A stretch of DNA of 64,000 bases from Apostichopus japonicus (GCF_037975245.1 NC_092580.1:28239501-28303500); one strand, 5' to 3'; numbered from the stretch's first letter, positions 34,449-46,993 are shown. The notes: a model not told the origin generated them from the sequence alone. Numbers and translations: made by a program.

Positions 34449-34510
34449 GTGAGTAAATTGAATTATTCTCATCGCAGAATTACTTGTTGTCAACACTGAA
34501 CCGTTGAACT

Positions 34511-34524
34511 CCCCCCCCCCCCCC
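34511..34524. repeat. Poly-C run (14)
   Basis: Homopolymer C tract starting 63 bp into intron 3. Confidence 0.95.
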
Positions 34525-35388
34525 ACTGACCTAGTCCCAATTAGAACTCGTACTGCTGACCTTGTCAGATCACACTCACAAACATGTTTTTCTGTCACAT
34601 TTATCTTTTGATTGGGAATCAGGATTTTAATCAAATTCAAACAATAATGAAAAAAAAGTGCAACAATTCAAAGAATGTAATTTTCTAACAAATGCTGTTA
34701 TACCATTGAAACTCCTTTTGTATGGAAACTTAATTATCCCAGTAAAACTGATCCCCCCAATTCATCCTTCCATTAGATGGCTTCATTTTCTTTCAAAGGA
34801 TGTTGGAAACTGTTGGTAGAAGGTCTTGAACCTCTGGGAAATTTGGGGGTTACTTTGTGCTTCGTGATCTTGTATTTTAGACTTTCTATTATTCGATTCA
34901 GTCCATAACCTTGAATTTTGTTAGAAGCTTTTAATGAAGTTTGTGGCTTTGACACTCTGCCTGATAAAGTTAACTTTAGTAACTTCTCAACATGTAACCG
35001 TTGTTAACACCTGATAGGTCTGTTACAATATCATATGGCTAGTGTTGTCAAGGTTAACTCAGCAAAAATGAAAGCAAAATGCCAAAAATACCCGCAAAAT
35101 CACTTTATATATATTTATCAATTAGCGCTCTGAGGGATGGATTGTATCCAGCCAAGCCCTAATTCTGAATGTATTAAGGCCAAGCCCCATTGCATTTCCA
35201 GGCATACAATGCCAATAGATTCCAAATCCCAATGCCACTACAATATATTTAACTTTGAGAGACCTTGATCAAAGCCCTGAAGTCATGGATTTGAATAAAA
35301 TAGTGTTCTCTTAGTATTTGTTTATTTCAAAATATAACAAAAACTGTTAGCAAACTGCTTATCCACGAAAGAGCCTGTGTAAGAGAGA

Positions 35389-35495
35389 ATGTGTAAAAGC
35401 GAGTGGGCCTGATGTTTCGATCCTAGCAGGATCTTCTTTAGAGAAAAGAAGATCCTGCTAGGATCGAAACGTCAGGCCCTCTTACTTTTACACAT
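35389..35495. mobile_element. Foldback hairpin element, about 107 bp
   Basis: The left arm 'gggcctgatgtttcgatcct' then agcaggatcttcttt, and its near-perfect mirror ending 'ggatcgaaacgtcaggccc', are separated by a loop of about 6 bases. Outer sequence atgtgtaaaag...cttttacacat extends the pairing to about 50 bp per arm, with one small asymmetry. It resembles a widespread short palindromic repeat of invertebrate genomes with a 'tttcgatcctagcaggatct' core; that family comparison is from memory. Confidence 0.8.
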
Positions 35496-36044
35496 ATTTG
35501 TTTATAGAGGTCCTTTATTTGTAGGTATGTAATCAATGAGCTTTGAAAGTGCTTTTGTGATGACCATGTTAAGTTTTCTGAGTGATAATATTTAGGTCAG
35601 GAGTTATGATATCAAAACATACTTACATGCTTTCCTACTCAACTTGGCCAACATTACCATCAAGTTTGGCAAAAATTAAATACCTAGTACAAACTTTTAG
35701 TCTTACAATCAGCCGATGCATCAGAGAGAGTGAGAGCTATCTCGGTTAAATCATTCAAATATAATACAATGAATATTAAAATGATATGGAATTAAATATT
35801 TCTGTCCTTGTTTTGACTCGCATGATTTCCTTTCGTAATTGCTCAATCAAGTGATTGTAGGTAAAATCATCACAGGTAAAGGATTGAGTGAGGGGGAGAC
35901 CATGATTAAACTAATTTGTTGTTATCTGCACCGGTCTTGTAAGTGATAAAGAAAGAAAAAGAAAACTTGGCCAATATTGGCAAAATAGTCACACATCAAG
36001 CACCCATCTGCTTCCTGTTGGAATGTCTTTTATTGAACATTGAG

Positions 36045-36470
36045 GAAGTTATCAAGTTTCGATCATTACTCGTTGTCCGTGTACAACTGGATTAGCCGCT
36101 ATCCAAACAAAAGCAAAAACAAGAAATATTATTTCTCGCGTATTGTTTTTGAAGCGGACGGTTGGTTGGAGATGTCCGTGGTAACAAGGATGACAGGAAG
36201 TTGATTCAGAAGTCTCGCGGAAGGCTGATCTTAAAGATCAAGAAATCTCTTTGTTCTTAGCAATTGTCCTGGTAACGATTATAATTTAAATGAGGTTACC
36301 TTTGTCGGTATGTGTGTCCCGGGGAAACGGTTCGCCGCCTTTAATTCCCGGGGAGTACGGTGGCGGCGAGCAGCGTAAATACTAGACCTGTGAGGCTGTG
36401 ACCAATAACACACTTGACCTTGATTTCATTCCGCCTCATATTGGTACATCCCGTGAGGAAGTGGTAGAGT
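36045..36470. promoter_or_regulatory. CpG-rich intronic block (candidate enhancer or alternative promoter)
   Basis: About 24 CpGs in roughly 430 bp, by eye, including CGCG twice, 'cccggggaaacggttcgccg' and 'gtacggtggcggcgagcagc'. The flanking intron is CpG-poor. The half-site GGTAAC occurs twice (gtggtaacaagg and ctggtaacgatt). There are no repeat-element hallmarks such as inverted ends, A-tail or tRNA head. It is a plausible cis-regulatory element inside FRMD4 intron 3. Without conservation or chromatin data this remains inference. Confidence 0.35.
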
Positions 36471-36691
36471 ACTATTGTAATTGTTGTTTGGCGATAGAAA
36501 CATATACACAGAAAATTGACAATTTGGGTTCATTGTTTATAGCGAAGATGGTCACTGTGTAGTTGAAGTAGAGGTATATCAATGAAGTGGGATTTGGCAG
36601 CAGCCTCCTATATATATCTGTAAGTTTCCTCTGTTCTAGGTTTCTTCAGATTCTTGTTAATTTATGGGTAGATCTACAGAAAGAGAAGACA

Positions 36692-36787
36692 GTGGGCAGT
36701 AGCCAGGCAGTGGGCAGTGTCCGGGCAGTGGGCAGTGTCCGGGCAGTGGGCAGTGTCCGGGCAGTGGGCAGTGTCCTGGCAGTGGGT
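36692..36787. repeat. 18-bp minisatellite, about 5 units
   Basis: The unit gtgggcagtgtccgggca is repeated head to tail. The first unit (gtagccaggca) and last unit (gtcctggca) are variant; the middle three are identical. Since 18 is divisible by three, one frame reads a repeated A-V-G-S-V-R hexapeptide, but there is no sign that it is coding. Confidence 0.95.
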
Positions 36788-36904
36788 TACAGGAGCGCAG
36801 TCTTGAAATGCCAGCAGTGATGTAGTTTAGGTAGATAGGAAAGTGCCTATGTAGGTTGGAGACTGGTTACAAGTATCATCACTGGAAATGACCAGAACCA
36901 TCAC

Positions 36905-37015
36905 CACTCACTTACCTGACTCCTCACAGCCACTGAACTCTAACTGAATCGTGTCTAGAGCTCTCAGTAAACTTTAAACACAGTACTCAGTGAGACCGGC
37001 TCATACCGGTTGCAA
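36905..37015 (+). mobile_element. 'TTACCTGTCTCC' MITE family, copy f (left-end fragment)
   Basis: 'ctcacttacctgactcctca' is followed by 'gtgtctagagctctcagtaa', 'actttaaacaca' and 'gagaccggctcataccggtt'. These correspond in order to the family's 'tctagaatg', 'taaacttttaacac' and 'gaccggct' words. Confidence 0.55.
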
Positions 37016-37209
37016 TATCAACTGTATGCACCCATGGCTCAGTCTTGACAGACACAGTACATACCATGTATTGCAATGCAAACCAATACAAGAGTTACTT
37101 TAATAGCCAGTGGTTTCATTCTTCTCCAGACACAAGTGTGAGAAATTATATGACTTGATCATAATCTCTTTCCTCCTGAGATGATGTTGATATCGTTGAA
37201 TGTCTCCCG

Positions 37210-37220
37210 CCCCCCCCCCC
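37210..37220. repeat. Poly-C run (11)
   Basis: Homopolymer C tract followed by accacccctt. Confidence 0.9.
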
Positions 37221-39834
37221 ACCACCCCTTCTACCTCTCAAAGTGTCACATGTAAAAAATTCATGATACCGAATTAACTACTGTACTGTAAGGATACAAC
37301 AACTATATACTGCAGTGTTTTTTCTACTCTTTCTCTCTTGCATATATCTTTGCTGTACTTCCCTGTTTATAAATTGGCAACATTTCTGTTATCTACCGCT
37401 TCGCTTTGCTACACAGAGCTCTTTTACGTATGTATGAAGTCAAATATAAAATGGATTTCCTTCTGTGCACTGTTGAATGTATGTTTTGGAGGACCGACCA
37501 TACATAGTTAATTGTTAACATCCCTCTCACTGTTTAACCAGCATAGACTTCAGTATTATATTTCATTATTATTAAACACTGTAAGGTTTTGCTTCCTCCT
37601 ATCTCTCAATCCGATAGATTTTGTTCAGCTGTTACCTTTGTAAACACAAACTGTCATCATTATATACAATGTCATATACAGTATATATTATGTAGGCCTA
37701 CCGCAACGTTTGTTCAAACATGCTGTAAAAACAGCATTGTAAGATGAAGGTTTATAATATTTGAAATTGTTCCAAACTATATGTTAATAAATGAATTAAT
37801 GAATCAGTATTCCAAATGAGTTTTATATTTGTAGAGGATATCTGGATAGAAATAATAATAATGTATCGATTTATTACAGCATTAATAAGGTTTGATAAGA
37901 ATTTACTGTGTTGAAAATCAACTTTCAGCTGATGAAATTTCAGTTCTGCTAATGCTGGGGTTTGTCCAAATGATATCACTAATTATGATACAAATGGGAT
38001 GATCCACATTTTAGTGTGACTTTCTTTGGTATTTCATATAAATTTGGATATATGTGTCTTTATCAATTCATCTGTTCTTTTCAACTGACCTAGCCCCAAG
38101 CAAAGATTAAATAAAAGAAACAGTTGCCTTCTTTAAGTCTTATCATTCATTCATTCATTCATTTATACTTAAAACAATCTTTCACCATTTCATCCTTGAA
38201 GATGCCATGTTGTCTGAGAGGAAGTTATGATATTGTACTTTACTGGACATTGTTTTTATATCTGTCAATCCAAGATGGTTGATATATTCTACCACCGTTA
38301 CCATGGATACATGACTATCTGGAGACATCTCAATGACAGTTATGTCCAGTAGTAAACTGACCATGAGTGTTGGTGCCAGAACAATACCTCCTCGGGGAGG
38401 AGAAGGAGTCAGAGAATGACAAGTTCATCTCTCCAGGAGCCAACCTCCCTGAATGTCATATTCCCCTCGGTCTCGATATATTTATCCATTCACAGAAAGT
38501 CCCAAACAGGAAGCAGAATGACCTTGTCTTCTTAAAGCAAATAAAAATTTTGACACAATCTTGTTCACACTTGTGGGAGAATGCAAGGAGGTTCTGATAC
38601 CAATGGTGAACAGTGTTTGAATATGTGTGAATAGCTTGGATATGTGATTTCTCACAACAGAGAAATATTTTTTGAGGACTGAAAACTTTTCAGTAGATGT
38701 AAAGTAGAAAATTGGAGAATATCAGAAATTTTGACAGAGCCACTGTAAACATTGTGCAGCAGCCTATATCCTTGTTGCAGCATGAAAATACCCTTTTCTG
38801 TTCAAAACAAAAGAAATTCATGTTAATCTTGAACTTGCTCCACGTACAGTAATCATTGAGGTACAGATGTATTAAAGTAATTTTGCAGTTGAGATCTAGA
38901 AAAGCTATAATACAGTATTAGAATATATCCTCTGAGAGTTATGTGATATGCTCCTTTAAGGCTTAGCCTTGACAGGTCCAAGATCAAGATTTTATGTGTT
39001 TCTTCCTGTTGAAATTTTTCTTTTTACTTTTATAGAGGTGTAGGGTTTGTTATACATGTATGTTATATACAGGTACGTGCAATGGGTGGAGTTGTGATTA
39101 TTATCTCATATTCAAATAACGCTCAATATTAACCAAACAGTTCTTTAATCTTATTTACCCTACTCAAGTTAAAGTTCAATACACCCACTTAACCTTCTCT
39201 ATTTGATATGCCACCTTAAATATCTCAACACCATTCTGGGAATATATCCCAAACACTCAGTATATATCCATTGTTTTGTGATCTTTTGGACCCCATTGGA
39301 TCATATATCTTCACACCCACTGATCAAACATCATTTCTGAAACTGACACTTTAGCTTAGAGACATGTTAGGGTGAATTGCAAATAGCTAGGCTTATGGTA
39401 AGTACACCACCATGTACAGTAGTAGGTTTGTCAGTGTGTACATACTGTATATATTAACTGAGCTGTGGTATGGCCTTTAAATTTCAGCAGTTCTTTCTAT
39501 AATATGAGACCTTGAAATGTTTCATGGTAGCCACCTCTATTGTGCTTGCTCAGATCTGCTGACAGAAACTGAGAGTTGCATTATTATATATGTGGTGTTT
39601 CAAAAGCCCTTGAACTGCAAGCCTGAGTGAGGTGCTACTGTATGTTAATTGTGTCAATTTATACAAAGGCAATATTTGTGCTTTCCATAGATATACTGCG
39701 CTTGATGATACACCTGTTGGAGGAGCTTGTAGGTTCTTAAATAGCATTTGGAGAACTCATGGAATAAATAGATCAGTTACAGCGTTTTGTGCGTTTGTGC
39801 ATGTTTGAAACTCCATGTTAGGTGTGCTATAGAA

Positions 39835-39988
39835 TTGAGGGACATAGCTAGAGTACCTTTTGTAGGGGGGGAGGGTGTAGGGGGGGAGGGGAGACAGAGG
39901 AAGGGCCAAAGCATTTCCAGGGAGGGGGATTGCAGAACCTATTCCCCCCAAAAAATTCCTTCGCCCCCACCCATTGGCTACGCCACTG
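39835..39988 (-). mobile_element. Non-autonomous repeat with a CAGTGGCGTAGCCA end
   Basis: Read on the minus strand it opens cagtggcgtagccaatgggt, followed by G/C-run-rich sequence. The opposite end (gggacatagctagag) may be a decayed inverted copy. The terminus recalls the CAGGCGC-type end of the element at 1883-2154. CAGTGGCGTAGCCA-ended repeats are common in animal genomes (from general knowledge). The target duplication was not resolved. Confidence 0.5.
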
Positions 39989-41219
39989 TGTAGTATCAAA
40001 TGCGTTCAAAGTGAATCCTCTAAATTGTGGCCACATTCATTAATTTGATGGGTGAAATGTGGCGGTAAATCTGGTAGACTTAAATTTAATTTGTTTTGTT
40101 TTGTAAGTAAAACATTGTTTTTGTACAAATCTGATTTGTAAACTATTCACTATTCTCTTGTAAGCCATCTCTCCTTGAGTAAGCTAATCGCTATCATAGT
40201 TTAATGTACATCATAAGTTTTTGTACGGTAGTCAGAAATAGTGTATTATACATAGCATGATGCTTTAACATTTGAAAATAATCCAGGGGTCGGCTTAATT
40301 CCGATGAGTCATAGTTGGAAGGGATTTGTTGAATCTCCTCCACAGCCCTAAATCTTTTTACCTTGAAAGTTTAGTCTGTCCAAGGAAGATTAACCTGTCA
40401 ACCCAAATAGAACAAGGCAGCAGAGCTTACTACTGCCTTCTAGAAATATTTGGAAAATAGATAATTGGAAAATGGATAATTGGAGAAGAGACCTTGCCAA
40501 ATGAATCTTTCCTTGAAGGTTCTTTAACTTTGAGTCAGCAATGATCAAAATACCACATGGTATTATCATTGCAATAATTCATTGGGTAAATTTTTTAAGG
40601 CAGTGTTGAATTATAAAGTTTGCTGACTTCTTGCATTTTAATACTAATCAATACTTTTACTTTACCATTTGATGTTGTTGGATTCAAAGAGACTAGCAAG
40701 TGAATGTGATTTTTTTTTTTAATGATGACTTACATGGTGGGACGGGATGGGGAGGGGGGGGGTTGGGAAGGTGGAGCGCCAATGTTTGTGTATGTTGGAA
40801 CTGATTGTGAGTGACTAATATGTCAAATGTCAAATGAGTTCTTTTGTTTCCTGTTCTAATTGAATGCAATAAGTAATATTGCTCAAAGTCCCAATTTAGG
40901 GAGCTAATTATCAAAGAGAAGCCTCAAGATTCCATTCGTTGATTAACCTTAAAAGGTATAACAGTGCCTGTTTGCATGCCCTATTCTAGTATTTGATTTA
41001 CAGAATATACATCTCACATAGTGGTTACCTTGAAATTAAATGGATACTTATTCAGTGCTTTAATTAGTATTGTGAAGAAAATCTTGTTCCGGATGAAAAC
41101 AATCCAAAATATATGACCACCAAAGTTTAAACTAACTTAAAAAAATCTTTTATGGAAAGTCCACAGAAAACTCACTTAATTGAATTCTGAATGTTAGATT
41201 TGGAAGGTGGATAAAGTGG

Positions 41220-41330
41220 GTGATCCCCCGGAAGTGGGATCGATATAGGGGGCGCTGTACAAAAACGTTCCGTGTCATGAAGTTAGGTATAGAGGATAGC
41301 GTGTTCCGGTTAGATTGGAGACAGGTATTA
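41220..41330 (-). mobile_element. 'TTACCTGTCTCC' MITE family, copy i (minus orientation)
   Basis: The reverse complement starts tacctgtctccaatctaac and continues with 'ctatcctctatacctaac', 'catgacacggaacgttttt' and cagcgcccc. It parallels the copy at 7238 (ctatctacc, acatgactggaacgtttt, gcactgcaccccc). The match is diverged but collinear. Confidence 0.45.
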
Positions 41331-42390
41331 AAGTATCCACACTCTTAAATCCCCCGATACCAAGTAAGGTTATAGGTGTTAGATCCACAATGACCCAAAA
41401 GAGCTTTTCCATTTATAGAAAATACTAAATTCAATACCACTGTTACCTCATGCATGTTTGGATGTTCAAGTTGTAATTTTGCTTCAGAAAAGGAGAAGTT
41501 TGGATGAGAAGGTGAGATGATAGTTTTGAAAAAAGTTGTTTTGAAATGTGGCCTATCATTTTTTTTGTGTTGAATTGTACTTAACTCTCATAGTCTACTT
41601 GGGTCTTACATTGATCCTAGTGTTACTTTGAATTGCACCCAGTCTCAAAGATCTACTCAGGTCAGGTGTAACATTTATACTAGTGTATATATCAGCAATT
41701 CTATTGTACAATCCACCAGGTACCCTTTCTTTACAATGATATATATATATGAACCAGACATACAGTATACATGGAAAATTTTCCTTTGAATTAGCTCATT
41801 ACCTTTAAACTGCAATAGACCCTAGACATTTTAGTGTACTACTGATTTAAGCAGTGTTAATTCTGCAGTGGCCAAGTTTAGGGTTAATGTAGCCCTACTA
41901 TCCTTAGCTCAGTTTATGTCATTGTGGACAGGAAGTACAGTAGATTAGGGATTTAGAGATTAGGGAAGGAGGCTAAAAGGATCTGACATCACTCTGCAAG
42001 GTAAGTTATTTCTACAATTCATCGTTCTTTGAATGTTAGCGAACAGAACTTCCTTCCTTATCAGAAATCGTTTCGTACAATTTGGGGGAATTGCTTTGCA
42101 TGTGACCTATGACCTAGATTTGATTTCCTCATTTACTGTTTAGGTGAGTTTTACTTCCTTTGAAATCTTTTCTGCAAACAGCTGAAATTTGTTTTGTGAC
42201 TGGGCTTTGTAATGGAGTACAAAGAAGCCTTTCTCTTCTATTGTATACATGTACAGTATTCTTTATTTCACATGTCTGTTTGGTTCATCCACTTGAAGTA
42301 AGAACCAGCACAAGGATAGGTCATGTTAACATACTTTACAATCACCCACCATCCAAGGTTTAGAATAAAATAAGGAATTTTGTCCCTTAA

Positions 42391-42693
42391 TAAAAATAAT
42401 ATTTGATTTTTATATAGCGCTTTACACCAGCGATAGGTCTCAAAGCACTTTACAGACGTTACATTACCCCTGGTGAATGATAACCTGTCCCAGAGACAAT
42501 CCCTCCAGTCAGCTGCAGTTACAAACCGGCCCAATGACAAGTTACCTCACAGGTACCCATTTAACCCCTGGGTGGAGAGAGGCAAGTGAGATAAAGCATC
42601 TAGCCCAAGGACACAACGTAATGAACTAGGCATGAATCGAACCAGCAATCCTTGGATCACGAGTCCGCCTTAACCAATTGGCCACCACGCTCT
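42391..42693 (-). mobile_element. tRNA-derived SINE of about 300 bp (minus strand)
   Basis: On the minus strand the tRNA-like head reads 'gtggtggccaattggttaag' then gcggactcgtgatccaaggat and tgctggttcgattcatg, giving box A and an intact box B. A long body follows, with 'tgtgtccttgggctagatgc', 'cacccaggggttaaatgggt' and 'aagtgctttgagacctatcg', ending in 'agcgctatataaaaatc'. The 'gcgctatataaa' tail with a tRNA head matches a SINE architecture widespread in animals. A possible A-rich target duplication is too weak to call. Confidence 0.75.
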
Positions 42694-43255
42694 AAAAGAT
42701 TTTCATGTAACTAGTCTTACTGTTACACAAATTTTTAACCCATACAATATTATTAGACATTGCATTGATCACAAACAAACAGTGGGCAAAAGAGGCAGTA
42801 AAAATTTTATTTTATTTCTCTGTTTTACTTCAGTTCTCTGTCTGAGCTATCTTAACTCTACACATAAACTTCCCTATGATCTCACTAGCTGACAAAATTA
42901 GTAACATTAAACACCCCGGCGGGTCTGTGAGGCCCCACTTCCTCTTTCTCCAATGATTGTGGGTTGTGGGCCAAGTGTTTACCCTCTAAGAGGACCGGAG
43001 GAATGAACGGCTATAATCGTCTGCTCAAGCAGTTAAGAACTATGATATCCTTTGAAATTTAGCATCTATGTGAAAACTATGTTTGGTCTTTGTTCTTTTT
43101 GCCCCATCGGTTCTCATATCAGTTTTGAGCCACCTTGCAGTGTTTTTTCACGTTAACGTTGTCGATCGAAGTTATTGCAGTGTGCAGAGATTCAGGGAAG
43201 TAGATTTGTTCATTATGAAACACCAAATTCAGGAGGGCTGTCGATTGGACTTTTA

Positions 43256-43269
43256 GGGGGGGGGGGGGG
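43256..43269. repeat. Poly-G run (14)
   Basis: Homopolymer G tract on the gene's sense strand. Confidence 0.95.
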
Positions 43270-43344
43270 AGAAAAGTGTCCATTATTTTAATTATCTCAA
43301 TGCCTAACCTACTTTGTACAAGCTTTGTATTCTTCCTGTACTAT

Positions 43345-43446
43345 GTCTAGAGGTATCTGGTAACCTTGTACACGTTTACAAGTTGAAGGTATTTGGTAAC
43401 CTTGCACTTACAAGTTAGAGGTATATGGTAACCTTGTACTTAACAA
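43345..43446. repeat. Three-unit short tandem repeat, roughly 33-38 bp
   Basis: 'aggtatctggtaaccttgta', 'aggtatttggtaaccttgca' and 'aggtatatggtaaccttgta' follow one another, linked by variants of cttacaagtt. Confidence 0.85.
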
Positions 43447-44952
43447 GGTGATAGAAATGCAAACATTGCATGCCGTTTCCTGGTGTAACCACTTAACATC
43501 CAGGTAATATTGAACATACTGTAGTAACAAAATTCTCAAGACCTGCCTTCTTTTTTTTCGTCAGTCTAGTTTGCTTTGATTTATTTCTTTTCCTGTAATT
43601 AACCAGTAATCTATTTCTTTCCTACTTCCTGATGAGTTTTGTATTGCAGTCTGAAATTAAATGCTCCTACATTTAAAGCCAAATCAGTTTTCAGGAAGTT
43701 CCTTATCATCCAGGTGTAATCTCATCAAGGAAGACTATTTTGCAAAAAGATTGTTAAAACGACGCAACTGTGCAATATGCAGTATAAAAGTTTTATCAAA
43801 AAGTTGCCAACTTCCTTTTAACTTGTGATTTGGATTTTCATCTTGTTTCTAAACTAGAAATCAGATCTCTGAAAAGATACATTGATTAAACAGATAGCAA
43901 TTAGCAGGGTGCCATTATTAATATCGACTTAAGAGGAACTATCAGTTAAAATTTAAAGTGGAAGACTATACAAACCTCCACATACTGTTGTACATATATG
44001 CTGGCAGGTTAGGGTTTCTTGTGGATTTCAAACATTCAGTATTTTTTTTTTTTTAACTTTTGTTATATCACACTGTGCTGATTTCTGTGTGTAGGGTGTA
44101 ATTAGTAATGATGATATTGGGATTGTGCAGTAGTTTACTAGCCACCATAGGATAATATTACCTGGTACAAGGAGTCTCTTTGGGATTGATCCAAGTTTTA
44201 GTAGGTACCTGTTAAGTTTTTACCTTGGTTTTAGATTTCAAATGTATGGTGTAGTCAACACTGCAGATTTGTGTAGAGTTTGACTTGACTCTCTGTGTGT
44301 TGATATTGCTGAGCAGTACGATTTGTGTGCTACATCATCTAACGGAAATATTGGAAATGGTGATTGTAAGGAGAGGAGGATATCGATCTTAGATTTTAAC
44401 CTTGAAGATGGATCCTATGTAGGATTGAAGACAGCGTGACGTGATTTTTTTGAGTTCAATTTGATCCTTTTTAGGGGTAATACTTAGTGAGATTCTGTTA
44501 CGCTGTTTACTTATTGTGTTCCGAGAATTAAGTGTAACAGGAGTAGCGTTAGGTTTCTATTACGAAAACAACAAATCAATTGGAAATTTCATACAGTGGT
44601 AAGAAGAGACAAGAGTTTGTAACTAAAAGCTCTGTATTGTGTTAACAATAAAGGAATTGAAACTATAAACCTGATTGTAGCTTTAGTTTGAATGCAAGAG
44701 GTGGTAATTAATACTTCATGATACCTTCATTTGCATCTTTCCAAATCAGAAAAACTTCTACTATTTAGCTGTAACATATTTTCAGGTAACTTGAGAGTGA
44801 CCAAAAAGATAGAAATAAATAGAAGATCTTTGGTAATTTGATTGTCTTTTATTCTTAGTAATGTAAATGTTGTTAATGAAGGGTACACAGTAATAAAAGA
44901 GCTTTTCTCTTCAAAGCAAGATCCTGTTAATGTGGATGGATGGTGGGAAGGA

Positions 44953-44963
44953 GGGGGGGGGGG
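44953..44963. repeat. Poly-G run (11)
   Basis: Homopolymer G tract within a G-rich stretch (ttggggcaggggttgggg) that could form a G-quadruplex. Confidence 0.9.
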
Positions 44964-45394
44964 TTGGGGCAGGGGTTGGGGAATGGGATTGGTGATTGGT
45001 GATTGAAGAGGGGAGGATGGAAATGGGAGGAATTGGAATTATAACAAAAAAACATTGGGATGCAATCATGGAGAAAGCAAGTGGTACGTGCAATTCAGCT
45101 GACAAATTGAATTCTGCTGTTAAAAAATTAATGATAAAAATCTGATTAGGGTTTAAAAAGTGACTTTGGATACTAACAGCATGTATAAATTCATTAGTTA
45201 ATTAGCATGATAATTCATCCATTAAAAACTGGTAACATTTCTTCCACTTCCCCGGCAAACTTAAACTAAGCACTAGTGCAATGATCAGTAGGATCTACTA
45301 ATTAGAATTTAAATTAGGGTAGTTTATACCATTAAATACCGGTAATGGCTTTAAACAGTACGTGATAAAAACAGTATGTGATAGAAATCTATGT

Positions 45395-45740
45395 GATGGT
45401 GATAGTGTGTGTGTGTGTGTGTGACACCTGTCTATAAGCCCATCTTGGTTCAACTACATACTTGGTATGTAAATCCTGCTTGGTGAGTATAAGAACTCTG
45501 TTGAAATTGGTAGAGGGCAAAGGTCAGTTGAGGTTGACAGATTAAAGTCTGAAAACACTGTAAAGTTGTTAACATGATGAAAAGTGCAGTTTGGTTGCAG
45601 TTCATACTTATGTAGATTCTCATTGATGCATACAGAATCCTTTGAAATTGGTAGAGGCCAAAGGTCATCTGAGGTCTAGTGCAGTAAAAGAAATCTGAAA
45701 ACCTTGTAAACATGATAGATGCCAAAGTAAAGCTTGCATG
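45395..45740 (+). repeat. Interspersed repeat, 'cttgtaaacac' family, copy 3 (two internal units)
   Basis: A (GT)n lead-in and 'gtgacacctgtctataagcc' are followed by 'catacttggtatgtaaatcc'. Two units about 141 bp apart each contain 'ttgaaattggtagagg.caaaggtca' and 'aagtctgaaaac' or 'aaatctgaaaacc'. The end 'cttgtaaacatgata' matches the other copies. This is the longest and best copy in the window. Confidence 0.6.
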
Positions 45741-46652
45741 AACTTTGTACTACTAGGCAAGTCCGCATTTATGCAAGAACCTTTCTGATTGCTTGAAATA
45801 AGTATTGTTAAACACTTTTCAGATCTTGTTTTCAGTTTCACTGGTTTAATTGTTTCCTATGCAAGTTGTTGTAAGAACCGCCAAGCCAACCAGCTTTCTG
45901 GTTTTGAATTATCGTAGTCTGTATGACATCAATGTTGATGGAGATGCTGTTGTAAAACTAACATCGTGATCTCCATTGAGTGTGTACTGTAAGTGACGAC
46001 CACTGCACAAGGGATACTTTACCAGTATTATCCAACAAAAAAACATCTCAAACTGCTCTAAGCTTCTAGTCAGTAGTTCACTTTAATAATACTTTTGTTA
46101 AAAATATCAATGAAAACCTAGGAGTCTACGATAGCTGGGTGAAAGACCTAACTCTCCAAAGTTAACTGTGTTTATGAAATTGAGCGGATTATAGTATATA
46201 AATAGAGGTTATTATTTAATAGAACAATTTGGAAAGCCTGTCCTATGGGCAGCCTTACAGATATACCTCATTCAGTATAATATTCTGTACATTTAATTAA
46301 CCGCCACAGGGTTGAATTTCCTTATCGCTGATATAACCTGGGAGGGAATTACCCCCAAAAATAGAACGGGCGTAATTTCACTTCCTCTCTTTGTCAGTAG
46401 GCCATTATGTTATGGTGGGATTTAAAAGCGCAGTCTATAGAAGTTGCTGCGTTTACCTTCCAGGTGAGGTTTGAGAGCTTTCACTATCTCTTCATGCCAG
46501 TCAGTTTTCATTTATTTCCAGGAAGGACTTAAACATTGCTGTGAGGATAAAGTTTGCAAAGTATGATTAGATTCCATGCAATCACTCTGTTTGGTAATGA
46601 TATAGTTACCTTTTGCATCAAACACTTTGTCAGCAATACAGAGTGGTTGAAA

Positions 46653-46662
46653 GGGGGGGGGG
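46653..46662. repeat. Poly-G run (10)
   Basis: Homopolymer G tract followed by ttgggggtggggg, a G-quadruplex-capable sequence. Confidence 0.9.
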
Positions 46663-46993
46663 TTGGGGGTGGGGGACGTATGTGTTACTTTAGTCCTTTG
46701 CGGAAGTCGTTTGCCAGTAGTGACGAAAGTGGGTTAAAACTTCAAAGGGTTTGCCAGTGAAAAATTAAGTACTACTTTTAAACTTTTTGGGGTGCAAAAT
46801 GCATGTACAAGGTGTACCATAAATAATAACAAATATGCAAAGGTATCCAAAATCAGAAATTGTTGGCTTCAAATATTTAATGTGAAATTTGACTAGTGAA
46901 CTTAATGAATGGAAGGTATTGCAATTTGGGTTGGGGGAAGGGGCAGAGTGGGTACACTTTTATTGACTGAGGATACAAGGTGCTGGCGGGGAG

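Noticed and set aside
36587-36820. Repeat protein AVGSVR-AVGSVR
   Set aside because: A product of the 18-bp minisatellite; the frame outside the repeat is unremarkable and there is no splice support.
41941-42000. Alternative first exon ending AAG|GTAAGT at 42001
   Set aside because: The donor is excellent, but an in-frame stop lies nine codons upstream of it with no ATG, so it could only be a non-coding exon; no other support.
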